From JACPPO01 sp965262505 (GTDB taxonomy: Bacteria; Acidobacteriota; Vicinamibacteria; Vicinamibacterales; UBA2999): 64,000 nucleotides of DNA. The translations under genes were made by a program, and so were the position numbers. The notes under the pieces are model-generated. The model saw nothing but the letters and a program-made list of their open reading frames with translations. It had not been told where the DNA came from and ran no database searches. The stretch lies in the NCBI GenBank assembly GCA_965262505.1, contig CBDHFM010000030.1:4402001-4466000 (forward strand), given 5' to 3'. Positions 30,285 through 38,168 of this stretch are shown here, in pieces. Position 1 is the stretch's first letter. Every line of letters begins with the position of its first letter.

Positions 30285-32237
30285 CTACCGCGGTTGCGTC
30301 ACCACGTCGATGAGCGACGGCTCACCATTCTTCACGACTTCGAGCGACCGCCGGATCGCCGGCCCGAGATCGTTCGGGTTGGCGATCGGCCCCTGCGAGT
30401 GGACGCCCATTCCCTCCGCGATTTTTGCGAAATCGACGTTCGGATTGTCGATCGCCGATCCGATCTGCCCACGCGTGACGCCGCGGTTGTGCCGGTTGGC
30501 CATCCGCTGGATGTGCATGACCTCCTGGTGGTAGGAGCGGTTGTTGTGCATCACCGAGAGCAGCGGAATCCGGTGATGCGCGGCCGTCCACCAGACGCCG
30601 GGCGCGTAGAGGAAGTCGCCGTCGGCCTGGATGTTCACCGAGAGCCGTCCCTGCTTCCTGTTGGCGAGCGCACCGCCCACTGCGGCCGGCGCACCGTAGC
30701 CGACGCCCGCGCCGCCGGAGTCGCCAATGTGGTGATAGTACCGTTCGAAGTCCCACAGGCGATACACCCAGCCGCTGGTGTTGCCGCTCTCGGACACCAG
30801 CGACCAGTCTTCGTTCTTGATCTGCGCCCAGAGCTCGGCGGTCAGGCGAGCCGTGCTTATCGGCGTCGCGTCCCACGCGTACGCCGCCGCGGCGCGCGCC
30901 GCCTCCCGTCCGCGGACATGCGCCACATCCAGTCGTTGCCGGCGCTCGCCGAAGGCGCGGCGCCGATCGTCGGTGACAAGTCTCCGGCAGGCTTCGGTGA
31001 GCGCCGGGAGCGTGGCCTCCGCGTCGGCGGCCATCGCCACATCCACCTCTGGATACCGCTGGAAGTCCTGGAAGTTGCTCTTCGTAAAGAGGTCGGACGC
31101 GGTAATGCTGATCAGCCGCGTGCCAGGCCTGGTGCGAGACCTGGAGGTTCGGTGCAGCGCATCGCGCATGGCGGACACCGTTCCCCAGAAGTCGAATAGC
31201 TCGAGACCCAGGATCACGTCGGCGTTCGCAATCAGCTGGCCGGCACTTTCGGTCTGGTTGAGCGGATGGCGCGACGGGAAGTTCATCCGCCCGCGCCGGT
31301 CGATCACGGGCGCCTGCAGCGTCTCGGCCAGCTCCACCAGCAGCGCGATGCCGGCCGGCGTGCGCGCGGCGCGGTCGGCCACGATGACCGGGTTCTCCGC
31401 GTTGACGAGCAGCTGTGCGGCTTCGGCGACGGCCCCCGAATCGCCCTGGGGTGGGGTCGCCACCGTGAGCCTCGGCACGCGTAGCCGCGACGCCACGTCC
31501 GGCGCGATCGGATCTTCCTGGAGGCCGCCGTCGATGACGACGACGACCGGCATCATCGGCGGCGTCATCGCGATCTTGTAGGCGCGCACGGCCGACTCGG
31601 CGAAGTGCGGCAGCGAGGCGGGCACGTCGTCCCACTTGACGAAGTCGCGGACCATGGCGGCCGCGTCCTGCACGCTATGCGCCCATTCCACGCCGGGCCG
31701 CCGCATCGTCGCATCCAGGTGGTTGCCCGCGAGGATGTACACCGGCACGCGGTCGCAGTACGCGTTGTAGATCGCCATCGCCGCGTGCTGGAGGCCGACC
31801 GTCCCGTGGCACAGGATCGCCATCGGCTTGCCCTCGATCTTGAAGTAGCCGTGGGCCATCGCGACCGACGATTCCTCGTGACAGCAGGTCAGGAACTCAG
31901 GCGCCTGGTTGTTGCCGTAGTTGATGATCGACTCGTGGATGCCGCGGAAGCTCGAGCCGGGGTTCGACGCGACGTATTCGAAGTCGAGCGACTTGATGAC
32001 GTCCACCATGAAGTCGCCGCCAGGCCGATCTGTCGTGGTCGCCTCGACCTCGACCGCGGGGTCGACTTCGCGGGCCGCCACCGGGGCCGTCGCAGGTCCA
32101 CCACCTTGGGCTGGCGCCGCCTGAGGTAGCCCTGCGGGCGCGGCTCCCGAAACCGCATCGGGCACGAGCGCCGCGGCGCCGGTCACTGCGGCACCCTTCA
32201 GAAAGTTCCGACGATCCACGGACGGTTTTCTGGACAT
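30285..32237 (-). CDS. Tat-exported thiamine-pyrophosphate-dependent enzyme
   Basis: 650 residues. The N-terminus has a twin-arginine motif (VDRRNFLKGAAVTGAAALV), so the folded enzyme with cofactor is exported. The rest is a full three-domain TPP enzyme of the acetolactate-synthase/benzoylformate-decarboxylase type. The PYR domain has CHEESSVAMAHGYFKIEGKPMAILCHGTVGLQHA (Glu in HEE as the catalytic residue). The middle domain has NPVIVADRAART. The PP domain has ADGDFLY and MHNNRSYHQE (the GDG..NN cofactor motif with Ala in place of the first Gly). Substrate unknown; a periplasmic 2-oxo-acid decarboxylase or carboligase. The downstream cytochrome c suggests a redox reaction. Confidence 0.88.
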   Translation of the reverse strand: MSRKPSVDRRNFLKGAAVTGAAALVPDAVSGAAPAGLPQAAPAQGGGPATAPVAAREVDPAVEVEATTTDRPGGDFMVDVIKSLDFEYVASNPGSSFRGIHESIINYGNNQAPEFLTCCHEESSVAMAHGYFKIEGKPMAILCHGTVGLQHAAMAIYNAYCDRVPVYILAGNHLDATMRRPGVEWAHSVQDAAAMVRDFVKWDDVPASLPHFAESAVRAYKIAMTPPMMPVVVVIDGGLQEDPIAPDVASRLRVPRLTVATPPQGDSGAVAEAAQLLVNAENPVIVADRAARTPAGIALLVELAETLQAPVIDRRGRMNFPSRHPLNQTESAGQLIANADVILGLELFDFWGTVSAMRDALHRTSRSRTRPGTRLISITASDLFTKSNFQDFQRYPEVDVAMAADAEATLPALTEACRRLVTDDRRRAFGERRQRLDVAHVRGREAARAAAAYAWDATPISTARLTAELWAQIKNEDWSLVSESGNTSGWVYRLWDFERYYHHIGDSGGAGVGYGAPAAVGGALANRKQGRLSVNIQADGDFLYAPGVWWTAAHHRIPLLSVMHNNRSYHQEVMHIQRMANRHNRGVTRGQIGSAIDNPNVDFAKIAEGMGVHSQGPIANPNDLGPAIRRSLEVVKNGEPSLIDVVTQPR

Positions 32238-32239
32238 TA

Positions 32240-32272
32240 CGTCTCCTCCGCGTCTCCTCCGCGTTTCCTCCG
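32240..32272 (-). repeat. three tandem 11-bp copies of a Shine-Dalgarno-containing unit
   Basis: Read on the minus strand the leader of the TPP-enzyme gene is CGGAGGAAACG, CGGAGGAGACG, CGGAGGAGACG, then TAATG. Every unit contains GGAGG, so ribosome-binding sites stand 11 bases apart in triplicate; only the last is correctly spaced for ATG 32237. Confidence 0.75.
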
Positions 32273-32318
32273 AATATGACGCGCAGTGTACCCCAATCGG
32301 TACCCGGGTCGCTGCTGG

Positions 32319-33728
32319 CTACGGGGCGATGTCTTCGAGGCGCCGGTTGCGCGTTTCGAGCATGAACGTCGCCGCCAGAGCCCCTATGACCCCCGCGGCG
32401 GCAAACATGATGAATACTGCGCCGGTGCCGCGTTCCGCCACGAAGTAGCCCACGAGCAGGGGCCCGGCGGCGGAGGCCAGCCGCAGCCAGCAGGTTGCCG
32501 AGCCTGTGCCGATGGCGCGCATGCGGGTCGGGTAGACCTCCGGCGTGTAGAGATACAGCACAGCGTTGACCGAGCCGACGACGCCGTAGCTGAGGGTGAC
32601 GAGAACGATCACGGCGGCGACCGAGCCGGACGCGAAGGAGCCTAGTGTCGCCAGCAGCACCGCGCCGACGACGAAGCAGGCGGTCGCCCAGCGCCGGCGT
32701 CCGATCCGGTCGATCGCAAACGCGCACCCGAGTAGGATCGCCACCTGCGCGACGTTGGTGAGCGTCCCGGCCCGCAGCGACTGCGCGATCGTCAGGCCGT
32801 ACACCTGGTTGTACAGCGTGGGCATCCAGTTGTTCAGTCCGTTGCTGATGAAGTACGCGCTCGCCCAGAGTATCCAGACGACCACCGTACGGCGGCGGTA
32901 GAACGGGGAGAGCAGCTCCGCCCAGCGGGTGCGGCTTGTCCCGACGGTGTTCCCGACGGTGTTCCTAACGGGCGCAGGCTTCTCGTCGCTCCGAGACTCT
33001 CGAAGGTTACCGTCCGACGCATCGCTCCCGGAAACCTGAGCGCCGCTCGCAACCGAGCTTTCGATTTCCCTGATGACGGCTTCCGCTTCCTCCATCCGTC
33101 CCTTACCGATCAGCCAGCGCGGCGATTCGCGGAGCCGGAGCAGCAGCCCCGCGATGACCAGGCCGGGTATGCCGCCAATGAGGAACATCACCTGCCAGCC
33201 GAACGCCGGCACCACGAGCGCGCCGATCTGTCCGGTGACCATGAGCCCGACCGGGAAGATCATTTCGTACAGCATGAAGAAGCGCCCGCGGCCCCGCGCC
33301 TTCGACAGCTCGTTGATATAGACGGCCGCCACAGGCACCTCGCCGCCGACGCCGATGCCCTGGACGAGGCGGAGCGCCAGCAGCGCAGGGAAGTTCCCCG
33401 CCAGCACGCAGGCGAGACTCATCACCGACATCAGCGCGGTGGCGCCCGCCGCGCCGCGGATGCGGCCATACCGCTCGGCAACGGCGCCAAAGAGGAGCGC
33501 GCCCGCAAACTGCCCGAAGTAGCCGGCGGCAATCAGCCATCCGATCTGGACGACAGAGATACCCCACAGCGGGACGAGCACGGGTAGGACGAAGGCCAGC
33601 GACAGCGCATCGAACGCGTCGAAGAACGTGGCGCTGCCCATGATGATGCGGGCACGCAAGTGCCACCGCGTGAGGGGCACGCGCTCGAGCCGCGCAATCA
33701 GGTCTGACGCGGACGGGGTGTCGATCAC
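32319..33728 (-). CDS. MFS transporter, aromatic-acid:H+ symporter-like
   Basis: 469 residues, about 12 membrane segments. It shows FDAFDALSLAFVLPVLVPLW (the D-x-x-D in helix 1 resembles the benzoate and 4-hydroxybenzoate carriers), GRIRGAAGATALM, LVQGIGVGGEVPVAAVYINELSKARGRGRFFMLYE, and RESPRWLIGKGRMEEAEAVI before a long central loop. The loop holds a tandem repeat (NTVGNTVG, a 12-bp duplication). Likely imports an organic or aromatic acid. The start overlaps the stop of the next upstream gene, the alpha/beta hydrolase, by four bases. Confidence 0.87.
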   Translation of the reverse strand: MIDTPSASDLIARLERVPLTRWHLRARIIMGSATFFDAFDALSLAFVLPVLVPLWGISVVQIGWLIAAGYFGQFAGALLFGAVAERYGRIRGAAGATALMSVMSLACVLAGNFPALLALRLVQGIGVGGEVPVAAVYINELSKARGRGRFFMLYEMIFPVGLMVTGQIGALVVPAFGWQVMFLIGGIPGLVIAGLLLRLRESPRWLIGKGRMEEAEAVIREIESSVASGAQVSGSDASDGNLRESRSDEKPAPVRNTVGNTVGTSRTRWAELLSPFYRRRTVVVWILWASAYFISNGLNNWMPTLYNQVYGLTIAQSLRAGTLTNVAQVAILLGCAFAIDRIGRRRWATACFVVGAVLLATLGSFASGSVAAVIVLVTLSYGVVGSVNAVLYLYTPEVYPTRMRAIGTGSATCWLRLASAAGPLLVGYFVAERGTGAVFIMFAAAGVIGALAATFMLETRNRRLEDIAP

Positions 33729-34561
33729 GCTCGGTGCGCGCGGGCGCGTCCCATCAGGGCGCGCAGCTCAGAGGCAATCGCGTCAGGATGTTCGATCGGG
33801 GTGAGATGTCGGCCGAGGGGAAGAACGGTCAGCGTCGACTGCGGGATCGCGTCGTGCAGCTGGCGCGCCATCTCAACCGGCGTGGCATAGTCTTCCTCTC
33901 CGACGACGATTGCCACGGGCATGCGGAACGCCGGGAGATGCGCGCGGACGTCGACGGTACCCAGCAACGCGCAGGTCGCGGCATAGCAGTCGAGGTCGGT
34001 GGCCACGAAGACCGACAGCGCCCGCTGAAGGATTTCAGGGTGACGGGCGCGGAAGTCGTCGGAGAACCAGCGCGTCGACTGGAAGTCGAAGAGCGCGGCC
34101 ATGCCCTTGGCGCGTGCCGCATCCGCCCGCTCCTTGAACTTCGCCGCGGCATCCTGGCCGTACCACGCCGTGGTATCGACGAGGCCCAGCGCGTCGGTTC
34201 GCGCCGGATACAACCCCGCGAACGCGAGGACCACGCACCCACCCATCGAGCAACCGGCCAGCGTGGCGTTCTGCCACCCGACGTGATCGAGCAGCTCGGC
34301 GAGATCCCGGGCGAAGAGATCCGCTGTGAACGGTCTGGCCCTCCGGTCGGATCGCCCATGACCGCGGCAGTCGTAGGTGAGGATCTCCGCCTCGCTCCCG
34401 AGCTGCCGGGCCGTGGCGTCCCAGACGCTGCGATCGAGGGCCAGTGAATGGACCAGCACGAGCCGCGGCGCGCCGGCGGTCGGCGCGGCGTGCAGCGTGT
34501 AGGCCAGCGTGGTCCCGTCGGCAAGTCTGAACGTGTCGTCCTGCGGCGCGGTGGCTGTCAT
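33725..34561 (-). CDS. alpha/beta hydrolase, 3-oxoadipate-enol-lactonase-like
   Basis: 278 residues. Single hydrolase domain: VLVHSLALDRSVWDA (oxyanion region), YDCRGHGRSDRR, nucleophile Ser in AGCSMGGCVVLAFAGLYP, acid residue in VGEEDYATPVEMA and catalytic His in LGRHLTPIEHP. The pattern is that of PcaD-type lactonases, which open enol-lactones in aromatic catabolism. Another option is a ring-fission-product hydrolase or a deformylase. It sits between the flavin monooxygenase and the MFS carrier in the same operon. Confidence 0.87.
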   Translation of the reverse strand: MTATAPQDDTFRLADGTTLAYTLHAAPTAGAPRLVLVHSLALDRSVWDATARQLGSEAEILTYDCRGHGRSDRRARPFTADLFARDLAELLDHVGWQNATLAGCSMGGCVVLAFAGLYPARTDALGLVDTTAWYGQDAAAKFKERADAARAKGMAALFDFQSTRWFSDDFRARHPEILQRALSVFVATDLDCYAATCALLGTVDVRAHLPAFRMPVAIVVGEEDYATPVEMARQLHDAIPQSTLTVLPLGRHLTPIEHPDAIASELRALMGRARAHRA

Positions 34562-34587
34562 AGGGCGTTCGTCACAGAGGAAATCCA

Positions 34588-34632
34588 GGGGACATGGTGA
34601 TGGGGGACACGGTGGTGGAGGACACAGTGATT
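34588..34632 (-). repeat. three tandem 15-bp repeats in an operon gap
   Basis: On the plus strand GGGGACATGGTGATG, GGGGACACGGTGGTG and GAGGACACAGTGATT follow each other exactly, between the monooxygenase stop (34639) and the hydrolase start (34561). No gene fits here. It may affect RNA structure or translation between the two genes. Confidence 0.65.
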
Positions 34633-34638
34633 AGGAGA

Positions 34639-35793
34639 TCAGGCGGGCTCTGGTGCAGGTGCGCCGAGCGGCGCCTGCCATGCGTCGTAGCCGTACAGCC
34701 AGGACGTGTCCTCGTTGCCGCCCTTCATCCACGTATTGGCGCTCGAGATCGACTGGATGCGCGACGTCCGCGGCTTGCGGTGTGCTTCGTACCGAGCGAA
34801 CGCACCTTCGAGGTCCTGCCCTCCGACGTCCGCGAGACAACGCGTCAGCACGGCGGCGTCTTCCATGGCCGTCGCCGCGCCCTGCGCCATGTACGGCGTC
34901 ATCGGATGACACGCGTCGCCGAGGAGCACAATTCGCCCCGCGCTCCACGTCGGCAGCGGCTCGCGCTCGAGAATCGCCCACTTGTGGCAACCGGGGCAGC
35001 TGTCCAGCACGGCGCGCACGTCGGGATGGAAGCCTTCGTACGCCGAGCGCAGCTCGCCCACGTCGCCGGTGGTCGACCATGACTCGCGCGTCAGCCATTC
35101 GGCCGGCTCGGGCACGCTCGTGATCAGGTAAATCTCGCTCCGATCCGGTTTCGTGTAGTAGATGACGATGTGCCGGTCGAGGCCCCACCATTTGGTTCGT
35201 GACGGTCCGACATCGATGCCGCCCATCAGCTCGGATGGAAAGATCGCGCGGTAGGCAATCCGTCCTTTGTGGATCGGCTCGTCCGGGCCGACGATCAGGT
35301 CGCGCACGATCGAGTGAACGCCATCGGCGCCGATCACCACGTCGGCGCGGGCCGACGAGCCGTCTTCGAAAGCCAGCGTGACCTGTCCAGCACGTTCGTC
35401 GAGCCCCACCAGCGTCTTCCGCAACTCGATGATCTCCGCAGGGAGGCTGGACACGAGCGCTTCGTGGAGATCGCCGCGGTGCATGCACAGATACGGCGCG
35501 CCGAAGAGATCTTCCGGCATCGGCAACTCGCGGAGGATCTCGCCGGTATCCCAGACGCGGTTCAGGTGCGAGTACGGCTGAAACGACGTGCCACGCACGC
35601 GCGCCTCGACGCCGATCGTGCGCAGGACCTTCATCGAGTTGGGCATCATCTGGATGCCGGCGCCGATGCGCGTGAAGCGGCTGGCCTGCTCGAACACCCG
35701 CACGTCGAATCCCGCGAGCCGAAGCGTGGCGGCGGCGGTCAGTCCACCGAGACCGGCGCCAACGATGGCGATCGAAGGCCTCCGGGCAATCAC
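34639..35793 (-). CDS. FAD-dependent aromatic monooxygenase, 6-hydroxynicotinate-3-monooxygenase (NicC)-like
   Basis: 384 residues from GTG 35793, which overlaps the preceding TGA (GTGA); a longer frame to 35841 would overlap the upstream gene by 52 bp. NicC enzymes have ~382 residues. Group A flavoprotein monooxygenase motifs: SIAIVGAGLGGLTAAATLRLAGFDV, DVVIGADGVHS (DG motif) and IVLLGDACHPMTPYMAQGAATAMEDA (GD motif). NicC-like features are MHRGDLHEALV, KWWGLDRHIVIYYTK, SSANTW and the C-terminal WLYGYDAW. NicC turns 6-hydroxynicotinate into 2,5-dihydroxypyridine with loss of CO2. Salicylate-type substrates cannot be excluded. Confidence 0.82.
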   Translation of the reverse strand: MIARRPSIAIVGAGLGGLTAAATLRLAGFDVRVFEQASRFTRIGAGIQMMPNSMKVLRTIGVEARVRGTSFQPYSHLNRVWDTGEILRELPMPEDLFGAPYLCMHRGDLHEALVSSLPAEIIELRKTLVGLDERAGQVTLAFEDGSSARADVVIGADGVHSIVRDLIVGPDEPIHKGRIAYRAIFPSELMGGIDVGPSRTKWWGLDRHIVIYYTKPDRSEIYLITSVPEPAEWLTRESWSTTGDVGELRSAYEGFHPDVRAVLDSCPGCHKWAILEREPLPTWSAGRIVLLGDACHPMTPYMAQGAATAMEDAAVLTRCLADVGGQDLEGAFARYEAHRKPRTSRIQSISSANTWMKGGNEDTSWLYGYDAWQAPLGAPAPEPA

Positions 35794-36284
35794 GGCGGGA
35801 CGATGCGAACGTTCGACGGATCGCAATCCGGCGGGAGCCATTCAGGCCGCGGGGGCGTGTCGCCGGCGTAGCAGCCGGCAATCACGTAGAAGGTTTTCGG
35901 GGCGCCTGGTGCGGCGGCCGGCGGCCTCTCCGAAGGTGCCGTCGGTGCTTCAGGGTACGTGAGGGGGTGTCGTCGTCTCGGCCTAGTCTCCGTCGGCCGG
36001 TTGGCAGAGTGCTGTACCCCTTGCCGTGCGTGTAGGTAGGGCAGCACGTCGTTCATGTACCAGGAGACCGGTACGCGACCAAGAAACGGGCCCGGCGTGT
36101 CGCGCCGATCGTTCCGCGGGGTGTATGTATCGGGCTCGGCTAGGAAGAGGTCACCACGCGCCGGTGACAGCGTGGACGTCAACGGGCGTTCTCGCAGGGA
36201 GGCGTTTCGCAGCCCATCCTGGGCCCACGTGGCAACCGGCAAGGCCCACAGCGCCGCCGCCGTACACAGGATCCGCGCCCGCAT
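35790..36284 (-). CDS. secreted protein of unknown function
   Basis: 164 residues from ATG 36284, chosen because it starts a clean signal peptide (RARILCTAAALWALPVATWAQ); the longer frame to 36359 would put 25 hydrophilic residues before it. The mature part is Pro/Arg-rich and includes FLGRVPVSWYMNDVLPYLHARQG, and near the C-terminus TFYVIAGCYAGDTPPRPEWLPPDCDPSNVRI, with two Cys that could pair. I do not recognise it. The GTGA overlap with the monooxygenase gene makes it the first gene of the operon running to 29881. Confidence 0.6.
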   Translation of the reverse strand: MRARILCTAAALWALPVATWAQDGLRNASLRERPLTSTLSPARGDLFLAEPDTYTPRNDRRDTPGPFLGRVPVSWYMNDVLPYLHARQGVQHSANRPTETRPRRRHPLTYPEAPTAPSERPPAAAPGAPKTFYVIAGCYAGDTPPRPEWLPPDCDPSNVRIVPP

Positions 36285-36433
36285 ATGTCTCGTACTATAT
36301 ACCCGTGCTTCGAAAGCATTCGCGCGTGCTGGGCAGGGCTGATTCGCTGCGACTCTCATGGATCATTCAGTTCGGCGTGTAGCACGGCTTTTGGCGCATT
36401 CTGGCGCACGAGAATGACCCGCACCGTTGAGCG

Positions 36434-36640
36434 TTGATGCGGCTCCGGCACGCGAACTTCCAGCCACGCGACGCGCAGGTGCCGGCCGAGCTTCACTCGT
36501 TCGCTGACGTTCCGCACGTATTCGACAGGGAGCCGGCGTTCGCCGACGCCTGCGCGGCGCTGGCCGATCTCTTCCTGGATCGGCACGTGATCACCCCGCG
36601 ACCCTGGGTGTCCGTATCCGCTCAGCGTGTTACCATCCCG
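36434..36640 (+). pseudogene. remnant of an esterase/lipase C-terminus
   Basis: Between two divergent genes this frame reads RDAQVPAELHSFADVPHVFDREPAFADACAALADLFLDRHV, in pieces QVPAELHSF, PHVFD and LFLDRHV. This is the end of an alpha/beta-hydrolase esterase (family pattern AGVPAELH...PHGFD...FLDRH). A stop lies at 36428 and nothing of the catalytic Ser part is present, so it is a decayed 3' fragment. The rest of 36285-36683 shows no gene; a promoter for the gene at 36684 is presumably here but I cannot place it. Confidence 0.45.
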
Positions 36641-36683
36641 CGATCGAGCGACGGCGGCATTCCACAACGAACCGGAGGGGTGT

Positions 36684-37721
36684 ATGAGGCTGTTTTTCGC
36701 GGCGCTCATTCTGATGGGAGCGACGATCCCGGCCGAGGCCCAGTGGCTGGATCGTCCATGGCCCGGCATCCCGCGCACGGCCGACGGGAAGCCGAACCTG
36801 ACCGCACCCGCGCCGCGCGGGCCCGACGGCAAGCCCGATTTGACCGGCGTGTGGAGCGGGCCCGTTCCCGAACCCAGCCTTGACCCCGCCAACGCGCAGC
36901 CGTGGGTCAACGACCTCGTCGGTCAGCGTCTGCAGGAGTACCACAAGACGCGTCCCTCGTATCTGTGTCTGCCGAGCGGGCCCGAGGCTGACAGATTTGG
37001 CAGGTGGAAGCGCGTCCTCCAGACGCCGACCACCCTCGTGATCCTGACAGACGACCTCACCCATCGCGTGATCCACATGGACGGTCGCGAGCTGGAAGCC
37101 GACCCCCCGCCAAGCTGGATGGGGTACTCGGTGGGGCGCTGGGACGGCGACACGCTGGTCGTCGACAGTGCCGGATTCAACGACAAGACGTGGCTGAGCC
37201 GCTATGGGCAGGCGCATACCGAGGCGCTGCGTGTGAGGGAGCGCTACCGGCGCCCCGACTTCGGCCACCTGCAGGTCGAGGTGACCTTCACCGATCCGGC
37301 CGCGTACGTGAAGCCCTGGGGCTTTACCTCGAATATGGCGCTCGCGGCCGATACGGAAATGCTCGAGTCGGTCTGCGAACGCAGCAGCGAGGACTGGGAC
37401 GGCAGCCTCGCCGACGCCGCGAATCAGGCGGTATCGGTGCCGCCCGACGTGCTGGCACGGTACGTCGGCGTCTACAAAGGGAGGTACTCGGGAACCGAGC
37501 GCACCATCGACGTGTCGCTCTCCGGCGGCCAATTGATCGCCGAGGTTGACGGCGCCGCCGCCGTCGACGGGGGCGCGACGCGACCGCTGGTGCCGCGATC
37601 CCAGACGATGTTTGAAGGGCGGGGACTGGGTTACCAGTTCGTTGTCGACGACAAGGGTGTGGCGACGGAGCTCGTGGAGATTAAAGTTTCGGGTCCCTAT
37701 CGGTACCAGAGGCAGCCTTGA
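36684..37721 (+). CDS. secreted 'TG-W' family protein with extra C-terminal domain
   Basis: 345 residues from ATG 36684, preceded by CCGGAGGGG (36672-36680) and starting a signal peptide (RLFFAALILMGATIPAEAQ). Core blocks: PDLTGVWSGP, YLCLPSGPEADRFGRWKRVLQTP, GYSVGRWDGDTLVVDSAGFNDKTWLSRYG, LRVRERYRRPDFGHLQVEVTFTDPAAYVKPW. After ~250 there is a further ~90-residue beta domain (VPPDVLARYVGVYKG...LIAEVDG...), resembling the short C-terminal domain that follows serine-beta-lactamase-like proteins. This is the best-conserved member of the six paralogues here. Function unknown. Confidence 0.8.
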   Translation: MRLFFAALILMGATIPAEAQWLDRPWPGIPRTADGKPNLTAPAPRGPDGKPDLTGVWSGPVPEPSLDPANAQPWVNDLVGQRLQEYHKTRPSYLCLPSGPEADRFGRWKRVLQTPTTLVILTDDLTHRVIHMDGRELEADPPPSWMGYSVGRWDGDTLVVDSAGFNDKTWLSRYGQAHTEALRVRERYRRPDFGHLQVEVTFTDPAAYVKPWGFTSNMALAADTEMLESVCERSSEDWDGSLADAANQAVSVPPDVLARYVGVYKGRYSGTERTIDVSLSGGQLIAEVDGAAAVDGGATRPLVPRSQTMFEGRGLGYQFVVDDKGVATELVEIKVSGPYRYQRQP

Positions 37722-37772
37722 CGGCGGCGAGTTCGTCGCCGTTCGCGCAGCAGGCGCCACGCCCGTGACCTG

Positions 37773-38168
37773 CTAGTCAGCCTCGGGGCCTCCTCCTCTG
37801 GGGTAAAATTCCGCGCCGTCGGCCGTGACCGCCTTTGTCCAGGCGGCGGCGGGCCGGCCGTCCTTCATCGGACGCCCGGTGATGGTCAACTTGGTGCCGG
37901 GGCTGAAGTCTCCCCGGCGGATCCGCCTTCTCATTAGCGTGCTTGGCCCCTCTGCCTCGAAGCCCCAGGTGGTCACCGTGCCGTCTTCGTTCGTCACGTC
38001 CACCAGCAGCCACGAGTGCGGATTGGTGTACTGAAATTCCTTCACCACACCCTCGACCGTGACCTCCTTCTCTTCGTCGAACATGGTGCCCGAGTGGTGG
38101 GCTTCCACCGCAGGCGCGACCACGAACGCCGCCGCGGCAAAGACGGTGAGGAGTAAGGCTCTGATCAT
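37773..38168 (-). CDS. DUF6152 family secreted protein (copy 3)
   Basis: 131 residues. Signal peptide ending AVEA, mature HHSGTMFDEEKEVTVEGVVKEFQYTNPHSWLLVDVTNEDGTVTTWGFE, then the strands TKLTITGRPMKDGRP and KAVTADG. It shares HH and NPH with the copies at 4030 and 12656. The ATG overlaps the TGA of the upstream secreted-protein gene (four bases), a tight two-gene operon. Confidence 0.9.
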   Translation of the reverse strand: MIRALLLTVFAAAAFVVAPAVEAHHSGTMFDEEKEVTVEGVVKEFQYTNPHSWLLVDVTNEDGTVTTWGFEAEGPSTLMRRRIRRGDFSPGTKLTITGRPMKDGRPAAAWTKAVTADGAEFYPRGGGPEAD

